Assembly (NCBI RefSeq): GCF_000373745.1
Contig: NZ_KB892295.1
Location: forward strand, 1-38,154
DNA: 38,154 nucleotides
Direction: 5' to 3'
Origin: Oligella ureolytica DSM 18253
GTDB taxonomy: Bacteria; Pseudomonadota; Gammaproteobacteria; Burkholderiales; Burkholderiaceae_B
Shown: in pieces, positions 14,997 through 23,441 of the stretch
Layout: every line of letters begins with the position of its first letter
How positions within the stretch are numbered: the first letter of the stretch is position 1
Notes under the pieces: generated by a model
The model's database searches: none
What the model was told of the DNA's origin: nothing
Seen by the model: only the letters and a program-made list of their open reading frames with translations
Program-made: the position numbers and the translations under genes

Positions 14997-16004
14997 ATGT
15001 TATCTACAAAAAAATTACTATCTACTATGGTCGCTACAGCCGCTTTACTCTTTGGCACAGCGACAACCGCCACAGCCGATGAGCCGGTGTGTGAAATTGA
15101 TCGCGTCATTAATTTCGGTGGCATGAGCTGGGAAAGCAACTTAATCATCGCTGATATCCAACGCTTTATTCTTGAAAATGGTTATGGATGCCAGACCGAT
15201 ATCCTGCCCACCGAAACGCTTACAGCCTTAACAGCTTTAGAGCGCGGTGACTTAGATGTTAATAGTGAAATTTGGTTAAACAGCCTCGGTACGCTTTGGG
15301 ATGAGGCAGTAACACGCGGACATATCGTTAAATCCGGTGATTTATATGTTGGTTACGAAGCGTGGTTTATCCCAAAATACACTCAGGAACGATTCCCGGA
15401 TTTAAAAACTGCCTCCGATCTCGCTAAATACAAAGACGAGTTTCAAGATCCTGAGGAACCGGGCAAAGGCCGTTTCTACGGTTGTCCTGCCGGTTGGAAT
15501 TGCGAAGTGGTCAGTTTAAATATTTTCAAGGCCTTAGGCTTAGATGACAGTTTTGTCCATTACCAGCCCGGTTCTGCTGCTGCCCAAAAAGCAGCTATTA
15601 TGTCTGATTATCGTCGTAAAAATAACATTGCGTTTTATTACTGGCACCCCACCCCATTAGTCAGCCTACTTGATTTAGTTGAGCTCGAATTACCTGAGTA
15701 CGATGAAGATAAGCATAAATGCCTGACCGATGTCGACTGTCAAAACCCACAGGCTTCCGCTTATCCGACTAATCCCGTATTTGTCGCCTTAAATAAGCAG
15801 TTTGCTGAAGACGCCCCCCAGTTAAAAACATTCTTTGATAGCAATACGATGCCGATAGAGATCATCGGTGCAACCCTAGCAGAGATGGAAGAATCTGGTA
15901 GTGAATCAATGGAGACCGCCATTTGGTTCTTAAATAAATACCCGGAAGTGTGGACCGAGTGGGTCCCTAACGATGTTGCTGAGCGTGTTAAGCAAGCGCT
16001 CTAA
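14997..16004 (+). CDS. proX: Glycine betaine/proline-type ABC binding protein, copy 3
   Basis: This 335-residue paralogue starts at ATG 14997, preceded by AAGAGGAG; an upstream ATG at 14976 lies before that ribosome-binding site and is rejected. The signal peptide runs to ATA-DEP. The cage tryptophans (SEIWLNS, CPAGWNC, YYWHPTP) and all six cysteines are kept. It is the most divergent copy near the ligand: His follows YYW, PLVSLLDLVEL replaces PLVGSLDLV, and VNS replaces VNT before EIW. It is 66 bases from the permease gene. The pattern suggests a receptor tuned to another betaine-like solute. Confidence 0.88.
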   Translation: MLSTKKLLSTMVATAALLFGTATTATADEPVCEIDRVINFGGMSWESNLIIADIQRFILENGYGCQTDILPTETLTALTALERGDLDVNSEIWLNSLGTLWDEAVTRGHIVKSGDLYVGYEAWFIPKYTQERFPDLKTASDLAKYKDEFQDPEEPGKGRFYGCPAGWNCEVVSLNIFKALGLDDSFVHYQPGSAAAQKAAIMSDYRRKNNIAFYYWHPTPLVSLLDLVELELPEYDEDKHKCLTDVDCQNPQASAYPTNPVFVALNKQFAEDAPQLKTFFDSNTMPIEIIGATLAEMEESGSESMETAIWFLNKYPEVWTEWVPNDVAERVKQAL

Positions 16005-16070
16005 GCAATTTTTTTAATGCTTAATAAAAATTAAATTACTTTTTATTTATCACTTTAAAAAATTAATACT

Positions 16071-16925
16071 ATGTTTCCCGAAATATTTTCAGCTCGCGAC
16101 GCGAGACGATCAATTGACGGCTTTGTCGACGGTTTAGTCGTCAAGTATGCAGATGCTCTGACCGCGATGTCACAGCCATTTCTCAAAACCTTAGTTTGGA
16201 TTGAGATGGTTTTACGCTCCGCACCATGGTGGAGTATTGTCATTGCAGTTATTCTCTTAGCCTATTTAGCTAGTAGACGCGTTGGCTTCGCTATTGGTAT
16301 GGGTTTCCTAATGTTTCTACTGGGAGCTATTGGTCTCTGGGAACAGGGTATGCAAACTCTCTCACTGATGATTATGGCCACCGCCCTCTCAGTACTAATA
16401 GGTATCCCGCTAGGTATTATCACCGGTAAGTCTAAAGCCGTTCGCTCCGTGATGCTGCCGACCTTGGACGTGATGCAGACCATGCCTAGCTTTGTTTATT
16501 TAATTCCCGTCGTGATGCTATTTGGCTTAGGTAAGATTCCAGCCATTATTGCTACCGTCATTTATGCTGTACCACCACTAATCCGTTTAACTGATTTGGG
16601 TATTAGATTAGTCGATAAAGAAGTCCTAGAAGCCTCTCGCTCTTTCGGTTCCAACTCTTGGCAGCAACTATTTGGTGTTCAATTACCACTCGCTCTGCCA
16701 AATATTATGGCTGGTTTAAACCAGACCACGATGATGGCACTCTCAATGGTGGTTATCGCTTCCATGATTGGTGCAAGAGGTTTAGGCTATGAAGTCCTCT
16801 TAGGTATTAACCGCCTAGAAGTTGGTCGTGGTTTATTAGCTGGTATTGGCATTGTGATTCTTGCCGTTATTTTTGACCGTATTACGCAAGCTTACGGTAA
16901 ACGAATTCAAGCACGGAAAGCCTAA
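16071..16925 (+). CDS. proW: Glycine betaine/proline-type ABC permease (ProW-like)
   Basis: The 284-residue inner-membrane protein has an N-terminal soluble/amphipathic part of ~55 residues, then about six to seven membrane helices. The BPD transport motif with an EAA loop is seen at VDKEVLEASRSFGSNSWQQLFGVQLPLALP, and QTMPSFVYLIPVVMLFGLG and GARGLGYEVLLGINR are typical of the ProW/OpuAB family. It is shorter than E. coli ProW (354) because it lacks most of that protein's N-terminal extension. Its stop overlaps the ATPase start in a TAATG arrangement, giving translational coupling. It forms the channel for the solute delivered by the three receptors. Confidence 0.88.
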   Translation: MFPEIFSARDARRSIDGFVDGLVVKYADALTAMSQPFLKTLVWIEMVLRSAPWWSIVIAVILLAYLASRRVGFAIGMGFLMFLLGAIGLWEQGMQTLSLMIMATALSVLIGIPLGIITGKSKAVRSVMLPTLDVMQTMPSFVYLIPVVMLFGLGKIPAIIATVIYAVPPLIRLTDLGIRLVDKEVLEASRSFGSNSWQQLFGVQLPLALPNIMAGLNQTTMMALSMVVIASMIGARGLGYEVLLGINRLEVGRGLLAGIGIVILAVIFDRITQAYGKRIQARKA

Positions 16926-18208
16926 TGAGTAAGATTGAAGTAAAAAACATATATAAAATTTTCGGCAAAGATCCGAAAAAATGGCTCGAACCTGTTAAAC
17001 AAGGCATGAGCAAACAAGAGTTATTAGAAAAAAGTGGCCACACCTTGGGCCTCAAAGATATTAGCCTAAGCATTGAAGGTGGTAGTATTTACGTCATTAT
17101 GGGTTTATCCGGTTCAGGTAAATCCACGCTCATCCGCCACTTTAATCGCTTAATTGACCCCACCCACGGACAAATCCTGGTTGATGGTGTTGATGTCATG
17201 AGCCTTAACAAAAAAGAGCTACGCGATTTCCGCCGTAAAACCATGAGTATGGTGTTCCAACGTTTTGGCTTATTACCTCACAAGACAGTCTTGGACAATG
17301 CTGCCTATGGTCTAGTCACCCAAGGCATGCCCAAAAAAGAAGCCCATGAAAAAGCCTATTATTGGCTTGAACAAGTAGGTCTAGGTGGTTTTGAAAAGCA
17401 ATATCCTAATCAACTCTCCGGCGGTATGCAGCAGCGCGTCGGTTTAGCGCGTGCGCTAGCAACTGATACCGAGATTATCCTGATGGATGAGGCCTTCTCT
17501 GCTCTTGACCCACTTATTAAACGAGAAATGCAAGACCAACTCGTTGAGCTTCAAGACCGTCTAAACAAAACAATTGTCTTTATTACTCATGACTTGGATG
17601 AGGCCTTACGCCTTGGTAATCGTATCGCTATCCTCAAAGATGGTGAATTAATTCAAGAGGGTACGCCTGAGGATATTCTCTTATCACCGGAAAGTGAGTA
17701 CATTGAGAACTTCCTGCGTGATGTGAATCGTGGTAAAGCACTCAATACAGAGCACGCTATTAATATGCCACCATTAAAACTCACCATGCGAGCACGTCCT
17801 GCTCATGCTTATGAGCGTATGAAGGCGTTAAATCTCAGTTTTGCACCAGTTCTGGATGGTAAGATTTTCGCTGGTATCATTAAGCTCTCCGCTGCAGAAG
17901 AGGGTATGCAGCGCGGACTTAGAGACATTTCAAGCCTCGTAGTTGAAGCAGCAACGATTTCCAGTGAAGCTAATCTAGAAGATGTACTACCTCATATGAT
18001 TAAAACGGATGCCGATGAGCCAGTCGTTGTCACTACCGATGATGACGAACTAGTCGGTGTAGTTTCTCGAGAAAAAGTGGCAGAACTTGTTGCCAGTATC
18101 AGTTCTGAAGAATCGATGAGTATGTCCTCAACAAATGGCAATGGTGCTGACGCTGTGGAAACGACCCAGGTCACAGAAGCAGCAGAACCGCTTGAGGACC
18201 AAAGATAA
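16925..18208 (+). CDS. proV: Glycine betaine/proline-type ABC ATPase with CBS domains (ProV-like)
   Basis: The 427-residue ATPase has Walker A GLSGSGKST (60-68), Q-loop VFQRFGLLPH, signature LSGGMQQRVGLARAL, Walker B ILMDEAFSALDP and switch His in FITHDLDEA. Residues ~280-395 form a tandem CBS module, which in OpuA/ProV-type proteins senses ionic strength or nucleotides. It ends in a ~30-residue Ser/Asn-rich then acidic tail (ending EAAEPLEDQR); an anionic tail affects osmotic activation in Lactococcus OpuA. The gene overlaps the permease by one base and is followed by a strong terminator, so it closes the five-gene operon. Confidence 0.9.
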   Translation: MSKIEVKNIYKIFGKDPKKWLEPVKQGMSKQELLEKSGHTLGLKDISLSIEGGSIYVIMGLSGSGKSTLIRHFNRLIDPTHGQILVDGVDVMSLNKKELRDFRRKTMSMVFQRFGLLPHKTVLDNAAYGLVTQGMPKKEAHEKAYYWLEQVGLGGFEKQYPNQLSGGMQQRVGLARALATDTEIILMDEAFSALDPLIKREMQDQLVELQDRLNKTIVFITHDLDEALRLGNRIAILKDGELIQEGTPEDILLSPESEYIENFLRDVNRGKALNTEHAINMPPLKLTMRARPAHAYERMKALNLSFAPVLDGKIFAGIIKLSAAEEGMQRGLRDISSLVVEAATISSEANLEDVLPHMIKTDADEPVVVTTDDDELVGVVSREKVAELVASISSEESMSMSSTNGNGADAVETTQVTEAAEPLEDQR

Positions 18209-18254
18209 TGCAAGGCTTGCACCATTAGAGAAGTAAGTTTGGTCCATTTATAAT

Positions 18255-18288
18255 AAATGCCCTTTGTTTATTTAGCAAAGGGCATTTT
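18255..18288 (+). terminator. Terminator of the betaine transporter operon
   Basis: AAATGCCCTTTG and CAAAGGGCATTT form a perfect 12-base stem with a 9-base loop and are followed by a T-rich tail, 46 bases after the proV stop. Confidence 0.85.
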
Positions 18289-18369
18289 GTGTTTTAGGCG
18301 CTAATTAGTGAATAAAAATCAACATGTTAGACTATAGGCACTTCTTTTTATCCAATTTTCTATTTCTTA

Positions 18370-19953
18370 ATGTTGCCAATGACCAAAATAGAGCAAATGG
18401 TTGAGCAAGTTGCCGAGTCTTACAATAGCTTTCCCTATGATTCTCATGCATTTAAATGGTGTTCGCCAGCCTATATTCGCGCTGCGGCCTATTTGTATGG
18501 GGTCGATTTACCTCCCGTGCAAAATGCTAGGGTGCTGGAAATAGGCTGTGCATCCGGTGGCAATAGCCTACCCTTTGCGTTTATGTACCCTGAGGCGGAA
18601 ATTGTCGCTATCGATATCTCTGAAGCGCAGATTGCCCAAGGTCAGGACATTGTAAAGCGAGCTCAATTAAGCAATATTTCGATGCACACGATGTGTATGA
18701 CGGAATTGCCAAATGATTTAGCACCTTTTGATTATGTGATTGCTCATGGCGTATTAAGCTGGATACCTAAACAAATGCAACCGCAACTGTTTAAAGCGAT
18801 TCAAAAAAGCCTATCTCCCAACGGCGGTGCTTATTTAAGTTTTAATACCTATCCTGGTTGGCGAGCCCGCGAAACACTCCGTGAATTGATGCTTTGGCAT
18901 AGTCGCGATAGTAAAGAGATACAACACAAAGTAGATAAAGCTCGCGAGGTCATTCCATTTTTAGAGGAAGGGGTTAGTTCTCATAATCTGTTGCAGCCGG
19001 CAAAAGAGTATCTAGCGACTCAATTACCCAACTGTGAAAGCCAAAATTATTATTTAGCGCATGAGTATTTGGAACTTCACAATAATCCTTTGTACTTTAA
19101 GCATATGATTGATTTTGCTGAACAAGCTAATCTACGCTATGTGGGTGATGCAGAACCCAACATAGAGTGTGCTGAATATTATCAGTTAGCTGACAACGCA
19201 GAGTTAATTAAGCTTTGCGCTAGTGCCTCCACCGCAATTGAACAGCAGCAATATCTGGATTTTGCCATTGGCCGTAGCTTTAGAAAAAGCCTATTAAGCT
19301 CAAATCAACACCCTCAGCAAGCTTTTGATCGCCCCGATTTTAGTCGTTTAGTCGATTTACTATTTGCTGCTTCATTTGAAGCACTCGACGATAACACATA
19401 TACACAGGCCAAACGCTATCAAGTCCTTGATAAATACGTCGATGTGAGTTGTCCGATTATGCAAGAAATGTTAGCTTTGCTACAGCAACACTGGCCTCGA
19501 CCAATTTCAGGTCGTGATTTATTTCAGCTCGTCAGCACCAAGAATCAGAAGCAATCGGAGCAAGCTCTAACACAATTATTTATGCTCTTCCCATTGGAAA
19601 TGAGTCGCAGCTATGAAGACTTACCACTATGCCTACAGGACTTATATAGTGGCTTAATTCCGGGGGCGGCTACCTTAATGAGTGCACGTGCGGAAGGCAG
19701 TAGCAACATTGCCGAGTTTAATGCCTGGTATAGCAGCAGTATCGCAGAGATGGATGATGCGGAATTATTTGTGATCCAACAATTAGACACGATACGAAAC
19801 CCATGGCAAGTGGCTGACGCTTTAGAACAGATGTGGCGTCAGCATAAGCAACTGCCCCAAACCAGTCAGACAATAGATAACCCTGAGCAACAAGCACCTT
19901 TATACGTACAAAGCGTCATTGATCGACTGCATAAATATGCGATTTATATTTAA
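18370..19953 (+). CDS. SAM-dependent methyltransferase with regulatory domain (protein-lysine methyltransferase-like)
   Basis: The 527-residue protein has an N-terminal helical stretch with SYNSFPYDSHAFKW, a class I methyltransferase domain with motif I VLEIGCASGGN (55-65) and acidic strand-2 residue in VAIDIS (79-84), a middle region matching the methyltransferase regulatory domain (PF10119), and a C-terminal winged-helix-like part. This order is, as I recall it, that of rickettsial PKMT1/PKMT2, which methylate lysines of the outer-membrane protein OmpB, so a protein-lysine substrate is possible here. Start could be ATG 18370 or 18379. It is monocistronic, with a terminator before it and a convergent SET gene after it. 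The substrate cannot be read from sequence. Confidence 0.65.
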   Translation: MLPMTKIEQMVEQVAESYNSFPYDSHAFKWCSPAYIRAAAYLYGVDLPPVQNARVLEIGCASGGNSLPFAFMYPEAEIVAIDISEAQIAQGQDIVKRAQLSNISMHTMCMTELPNDLAPFDYVIAHGVLSWIPKQMQPQLFKAIQKSLSPNGGAYLSFNTYPGWRARETLRELMLWHSRDSKEIQHKVDKAREVIPFLEEGVSSHNLLQPAKEYLATQLPNCESQNYYLAHEYLELHNNPLYFKHMIDFAEQANLRYVGDAEPNIECAEYYQLADNAELIKLCASASTAIEQQQYLDFAIGRSFRKSLLSSNQHPQQAFDRPDFSRLVDLLFAASFEALDDNTYTQAKRYQVLDKYVDVSCPIMQEMLALLQQHWPRPISGRDLFQLVSTKNQKQSEQALTQLFMLFPLEMSRSYEDLPLCLQDLYSGLIPGAATLMSARAEGSSNIAEFNAWYSSSIAEMDDAELFVIQQLDTIRNPWQVADALEQMWRQHKQLPQTSQTIDNPEQQAPLYVQSVIDRLHKYAIYI

Positions 19954-19956
19954 ATC

Positions 19957-19982
19957 TTAGGTGCATTTAGCAATCACCTAAA
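19957..19982. terminator. Weak bidirectional terminator between convergent methyltransferase genes
   Basis: TTAGGTG pairs with CACCTAA over 7 bases with an 11-base loop, lying in the 40-base gap between the convergent genes. No strong T-run follows on either strand. Confidence 0.4.
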
Positions 19983-19993
19983 GCTCTAACTGC

Positions 19994-20527
19994 TTACTCT
20001 GTCTCTTTTTCAACCTCAAAAGAGGTTAAATTCAGCATCGTACCCCTGCACTTCTTACTACCACAAAGGCATTGATAATCTCTTTTTAATTCTTCAGTTA
20101 ACTCATCATCGATGACCAAACCGTAGTCAAAGAACAGCTCTTCACCTTTTTTAATATCGCGCAGGCTATAAATATATACTCGCTTACCATGTGTGCCTTC
20201 ACGCGCTTCGCAGTTTGGATCGCAGCTGTGGTTAATCCATTTAGAGGCATTACCCTTGGTTCCACCATCAATGGTTTCGCCACTGCTTAGGGAGAAGAAA
20301 AAAGTATGAAAAGGATCGTCGGGATTAACCGGCCACATATCGTCAGCTTCATCAGAGCTGATGCGGCGACCGGTATACTCAATAATCAACGTGTCTTCAG
20401 GAATGTCTTTGATAGCAAAAACACCGCGCCCATGGACGGCTGATTTTTTGACCTTAGCCCACGGTTCGCCTGGGATCGCGCGTGGTTTTCTAAAACGCTT
20501 TTCAACTACCTTTTTAGTTTTAGACAT
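19994..20527 (-). CDS. SET-domain protein-lysine methyltransferase
   Basis: The 177-residue protein is a compact SET domain. It shows the start-of-SET GRGVFA (33-38), the cofactor/pseudoknot motif NHSCDPNC (99-106), GEELFFDYG (128-136) and a post-SET-like CxCxxxxC (Cys153, Cys155, Cys160) which, with the Cys of NHSC, would hold a zinc ion as in eukaryotic histone methyltransferases. The N-terminus is strongly basic. It should transfer methyl groups from SAM to lysine in a protein; the target is unknown, ribosomal or nucleoid proteins being candidates. Its ATG overlaps the panB stop (TAATG), so it is translated with panB, and no terminator separates them. Confidence 0.85.
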   Translation of the reverse strand: MSKTKKVVEKRFRKPRAIPGEPWAKVKKSAVHGRGVFAIKDIPEDTLIIEYTGRRISSDEADDMWPVNPDDPFHTFFFSLSSGETIDGGTKGNASKWINHSCDPNCEAREGTHGKRVYIYSLRDIKKGEELFFDYGLVIDDELTEELKRDYQCLCGSKKCRGTMLNLTSFEVEKETE

Positions 20528-21348
20528 TACTTTTTAACGCCAAAACAGTGATTTAAGGTCGGGAAGCTGCCGTCTCTCACACTATCAGCATAAGCAGTCG
20601 CACCCTCGCGAATTGCCGCCGCAACATCACTAAACTGCTGAGCAAACTTCGGAATACGGCCATGGGTTAAGTTGAAAATATCCTCAGCCACTAACACCTG
20701 ACCATCACAATCCGGTGAAGCACCAATACCGATCGTGGGAATCTTAACTGCATCGGTGATACGGCGTGCTAGAGGCTCTGCCGTGCCCTCAATCACGATA
20801 CCCCAAGCGCCGGCAGCTTCTTGTGCTAAGGCATCTTCGTAAATACGCTCGGCCGCTTCATCACTTAGTCCTTGTGCCTTAAAGCCACCCATGGTATTAA
20901 AATACTGTGGCATCAGACCCACATGAGCCAATACCGGAATACCGCGATCAACCAAGAAACGAGTAGTGTCAGCTAAAACCACTCCACCTTCCAACTTAAC
21001 TGAATCAGCACCACTTATCTGCAACATCTTTGCCGCATGACGAAAAGCTGCTTCAGGTGATTCTTGGAAAGAACCGAAGGGCATATCAACCACCACCGCA
21101 CTTCGTTGAGTGGCATTGACCACCGCCTTAGCGTGATTTGCCATCATATCGACGGTAATAGATAGGGTATCAGGCATATCATAGCCAACCATAGCCGTTG
21201 AATCACCAATTAAAATAAAATCACATACTTCATCTAAAATACGCGCAAACGGAGCAGTATAGGAAGTTAAAGAGACTATCTTCTGCTCGCCTTTCATGGC
21301 TTGCAATTGGGGAATGGTAAGACGCTTAACGTCGGTATGAACGCTCAT
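20527..21348 (-). CDS. panB: Ketopantoate hydroxymethyltransferase PanB
   Basis: The 273-residue enzyme adds a hydroxymethyl group from methylene-tetrahydrofolate to alpha-ketoisovalerate to make ketopantoate, the first step to pantothenate and CoA. Family segments visible are SLTSYTAPFARILD, LIGDS followed by GYDMPDTLSIT, VVDMPFGSFQ, SVKLEGG, AHVGLMPQ and IGIGASPDCDGQVLV. The length is that of typical PanB. It starts at ATG 21348 and is the first gene of a two-gene unit with the SET methyltransferase. panC, its usual neighbour, is absent. Its substrate comes from the valine pathway served by the divergently transcribed ilvB. Confidence 0.93.
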   Translation of the reverse strand: MSVHTDVKRLTIPQLQAMKGEQKIVSLTSYTAPFARILDEVCDFILIGDSTAMVGYDMPDTLSITVDMMANHAKAVVNATQRSAVVVDMPFGSFQESPEAAFRHAAKMLQISGADSVKLEGGVVLADTTRFLVDRGIPVLAHVGLMPQYFNTMGGFKAQGLSDEAAERIYEDALAQEAAGAWGIVIEGTAEPLARRITDAVKIPTIGIGASPDCDGQVLVAEDIFNLTHGRIPKFAQQFSDVAAAIREGATAYADSVRDGSFPTLNHCFGVKK

Positions 21349-21373
21349 GACAACCCTCTATCGGAAACTAAAT

Positions 21374-21478
21374 ATGGGTAATTGCTTGAATTACAGCGGC
21401 AATCAGAATTTTATAAGTTTAAGCTTAGCTTTGCTGCATTGCAAGCTAAGCTACTATGATAGGGGTAAAATCGAGTAA
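21374..21478 (+). promoter_or_regulatory. Possible leader peptide and hairpin upstream of ilvB
   Basis: In the panB-ilvB gap a 34-codon frame begins ATG 21374 with GGAA upstream and contains a leucine-rich run (SLSLALLHCKL). The same stretch holds a hairpin, AGCTTAGCTT (21422-21431) with AAGCTAAGCT (21443-21452). Ilv operons are often controlled by leader-peptide attenuation, but no clear downstream terminator stem with T-run is visible, so this may be chance. Confidence 0.25.
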
Positions 21479-21555
21479 GATGAAAAAACCGTTAGCTAAT
21501 TAATCAGTTAGCACCATTTCTTTCTGACACAAAACATTCCACAAGCGAGTTTAAT

Positions 21556-23328
21556 ATGAGTTCACAACAAGGACAAACAGCTCAACAAAGCCTCCAACAA
21601 AAACTGTGTTTTAATGGCGCCCAAGCATTACTTGAAACCTTAATTGAATTAGGTGTGGATACCATTTTTGGTTATCCTGGCGGTGCAGTTTTACCTTTAT
21701 ACGACGCAATTTATGCAGAGCCTCGTATTCGTCATATTTTAGTACGCCACGAACAAGGTGCCGTGCACGCCGCCGAGGGCTATGCGCGTAGTACCGGCAA
21801 ACCCGGTGTTGTACTGGTCACGTCGGGTCCGGGTATGGCCAACACAACGTCCGGCCTACTTGATGCGATGTGTGACTCAATTCCGGTACTATGTATCAGC
21901 GGTCAAGTCGCAACAAGTGCCATTGGCACTGATGCTTTCCAAGAATGTGACGCCATCGGCATCTCTCGCCCAGTGACCAAGTGGAATGCGCAGATCAAGC
22001 GCTCCGAAGATGTTATTCCTTTAGTGTCCAAAGCGTATCAAATGACCACAGAAGGTCGTCCGGGCCCGGTTTTAATTGATTTTCCTAAAGATATTCAAAT
22101 TCAGGAAATTGATAAAAGTAAGCTGAAAGTTGAGAAGCGTGAGGAGCCATCTGTTGACGTACCCGCACCCACCATGCTGGCTAATATTAAACGCGCTGCC
22201 GGTCTCATTGCTAATGCGCGACGTCCGGTATTTTATGGGGGTGGTGGTCTAATTAACTCCGGCCCTGCCGCTTCAGAAGTCTTTACCAATTTAGTTCGTT
22301 ATACCGGCGCACCTTGTACTCTAACCCTCATCGGTTTAGGCGCCTTCCCGGCAAGTGATAAGCAGTTTGTCGGCATGCTGGGTATGCACGGCACGCTCGA
22401 AGCTAACTTAGCGATGCATCATGCCGATTTAATTGTCTGTATCGGTGCTCGTTTTGATGACCGTATCACCGGACGCCTTTCTGATTTCTGCCCACATGCC
22501 CTAAAAATTCACTTAGATATCGACCCGGCATCGATTGATAAGGTAGTTCGCGCCGATGTGCCACTGACCGGTGATTGCCATCAGATCCTAACTCAACTAT
22601 TTAATGAGCTTAAAGCCTTGCCAATCGATCGTAGCTTACTGGATGACTGGTGGAAAACTATTGATAAATGGCGCAGCAAGGACTGCCTAGGCTTTACCCC
22701 GTCAGACACGGCCATTTTACCTCAGCACCTACTCAGTCAAATTAACCAAAATATTGAGGGCAAAGACGTGATTGTCAGTACCGACGTGGGTCAACATCAA
22801 ATGTGGTCTGCTCAGTATCTGAAGTTTGATAAACCAAACCGTTGGTTAACCTCAGGCGGTGCAGGCACTATGGGTTATGGTATGCCGGCTGCTATTGGCG
22901 CTCAAGTCGCTAACCCGGACAGCACGGTTGTCTGTGTTACCGGTGATGCCTCCATCTTGATGAATATTCAGGAAATGGCCACGGCAATTCAACATCGTAC
23001 GCCGATTAAAGTCATTTTATGTAATAACCAATACATGGGCATGGTACGTCAGTGGCAAGAGCTCATTCATGAGGGCCGCTATAGCCATAGTTACAATGAA
23101 TCGATGCCTGACTTTGTAATGCTGGCCAAGTCCTTTGGCTGGGAGGCTAAGACAGTTAGTGATCCTAAGCTATTAGATGCTGCTCTAGAGGAATGCCTTA
23201 GCTCTGAAGGTCCTTACTTCCTCGATGTCCGAGTCCAAAACCAAGAAAACTGCTTCCCGATGATGCCGGCTGGTTATGGTCATCAGCAAGTCATGCTCTC
23301 TGAAGACACGTGGTATGTTGATGATTAA
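21556..23328 (+). CDS. ilvB: Acetolactate synthase large (catalytic) subunit
   Basis: The 590-residue ThDP enzyme condenses two pyruvates, or pyruvate with 2-ketobutyrate, in valine/leucine/isoleucine synthesis. The N-terminal pyrimidine-binding domain has GYPGGAVLPLYDAI and the activating Glu in RHEQGAVHAAEGYAR; the central FAD-fold domain spans ~200-350; the C-terminal domain carries the ThDP motif from GDASILMNIQEM to ILCNN and the MGMVRQWQELIHEGRYSHSY segment. The motif starts GDAS rather than the GDGS of E. coli IlvI, resembling alphaproteobacterial enzymes. No regulatory subunit gene (ilvN) or ilvC follows: a terminator lies 28 bases downstream. The small subunit must be elsewhere or absent. 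The N-terminal ~17 residues are Gln-rich and not family-typical. Confidence 0.9.
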   Translation: MSSQQGQTAQQSLQQKLCFNGAQALLETLIELGVDTIFGYPGGAVLPLYDAIYAEPRIRHILVRHEQGAVHAAEGYARSTGKPGVVLVTSGPGMANTTSGLLDAMCDSIPVLCISGQVATSAIGTDAFQECDAIGISRPVTKWNAQIKRSEDVIPLVSKAYQMTTEGRPGPVLIDFPKDIQIQEIDKSKLKVEKREEPSVDVPAPTMLANIKRAAGLIANARRPVFYGGGGLINSGPAASEVFTNLVRYTGAPCTLTLIGLGAFPASDKQFVGMLGMHGTLEANLAMHHADLIVCIGARFDDRITGRLSDFCPHALKIHLDIDPASIDKVVRADVPLTGDCHQILTQLFNELKALPIDRSLLDDWWKTIDKWRSKDCLGFTPSDTAILPQHLLSQINQNIEGKDVIVSTDVGQHQMWSAQYLKFDKPNRWLTSGGAGTMGYGMPAAIGAQVANPDSTVVCVTGDASILMNIQEMATAIQHRTPIKVILCNNQYMGMVRQWQELIHEGRYSHSYNESMPDFVMLAKSFGWEAKTVSDPKLLDAALEECLSSEGPYFLDVRVQNQENCFPMMPAGYGHQQVMLSEDTWYVDD

Positions 23329-23355
23329 TTAATGTGCCAAGCATAAAAAACTGAT

Positions 23356-23388
23356 AACGGCGTAACCTCCGAAGGCTACGCCGTTTTC
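23356..23388 (+). terminator. ilvB terminator
   Basis: AACGGCGTA pairs with TACGCCGTT around a 12-base loop and is followed by TTCTC. It lies 27 bases after the ilvB stop and separates it from the convergent paiB-like gene. Confidence 0.8.
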
Positions 23389-23441
23389 TCTATAGGCGAT
23401 TAGACCGATACTTGCTAAAGAAAATAATTCCGATATTTCTA

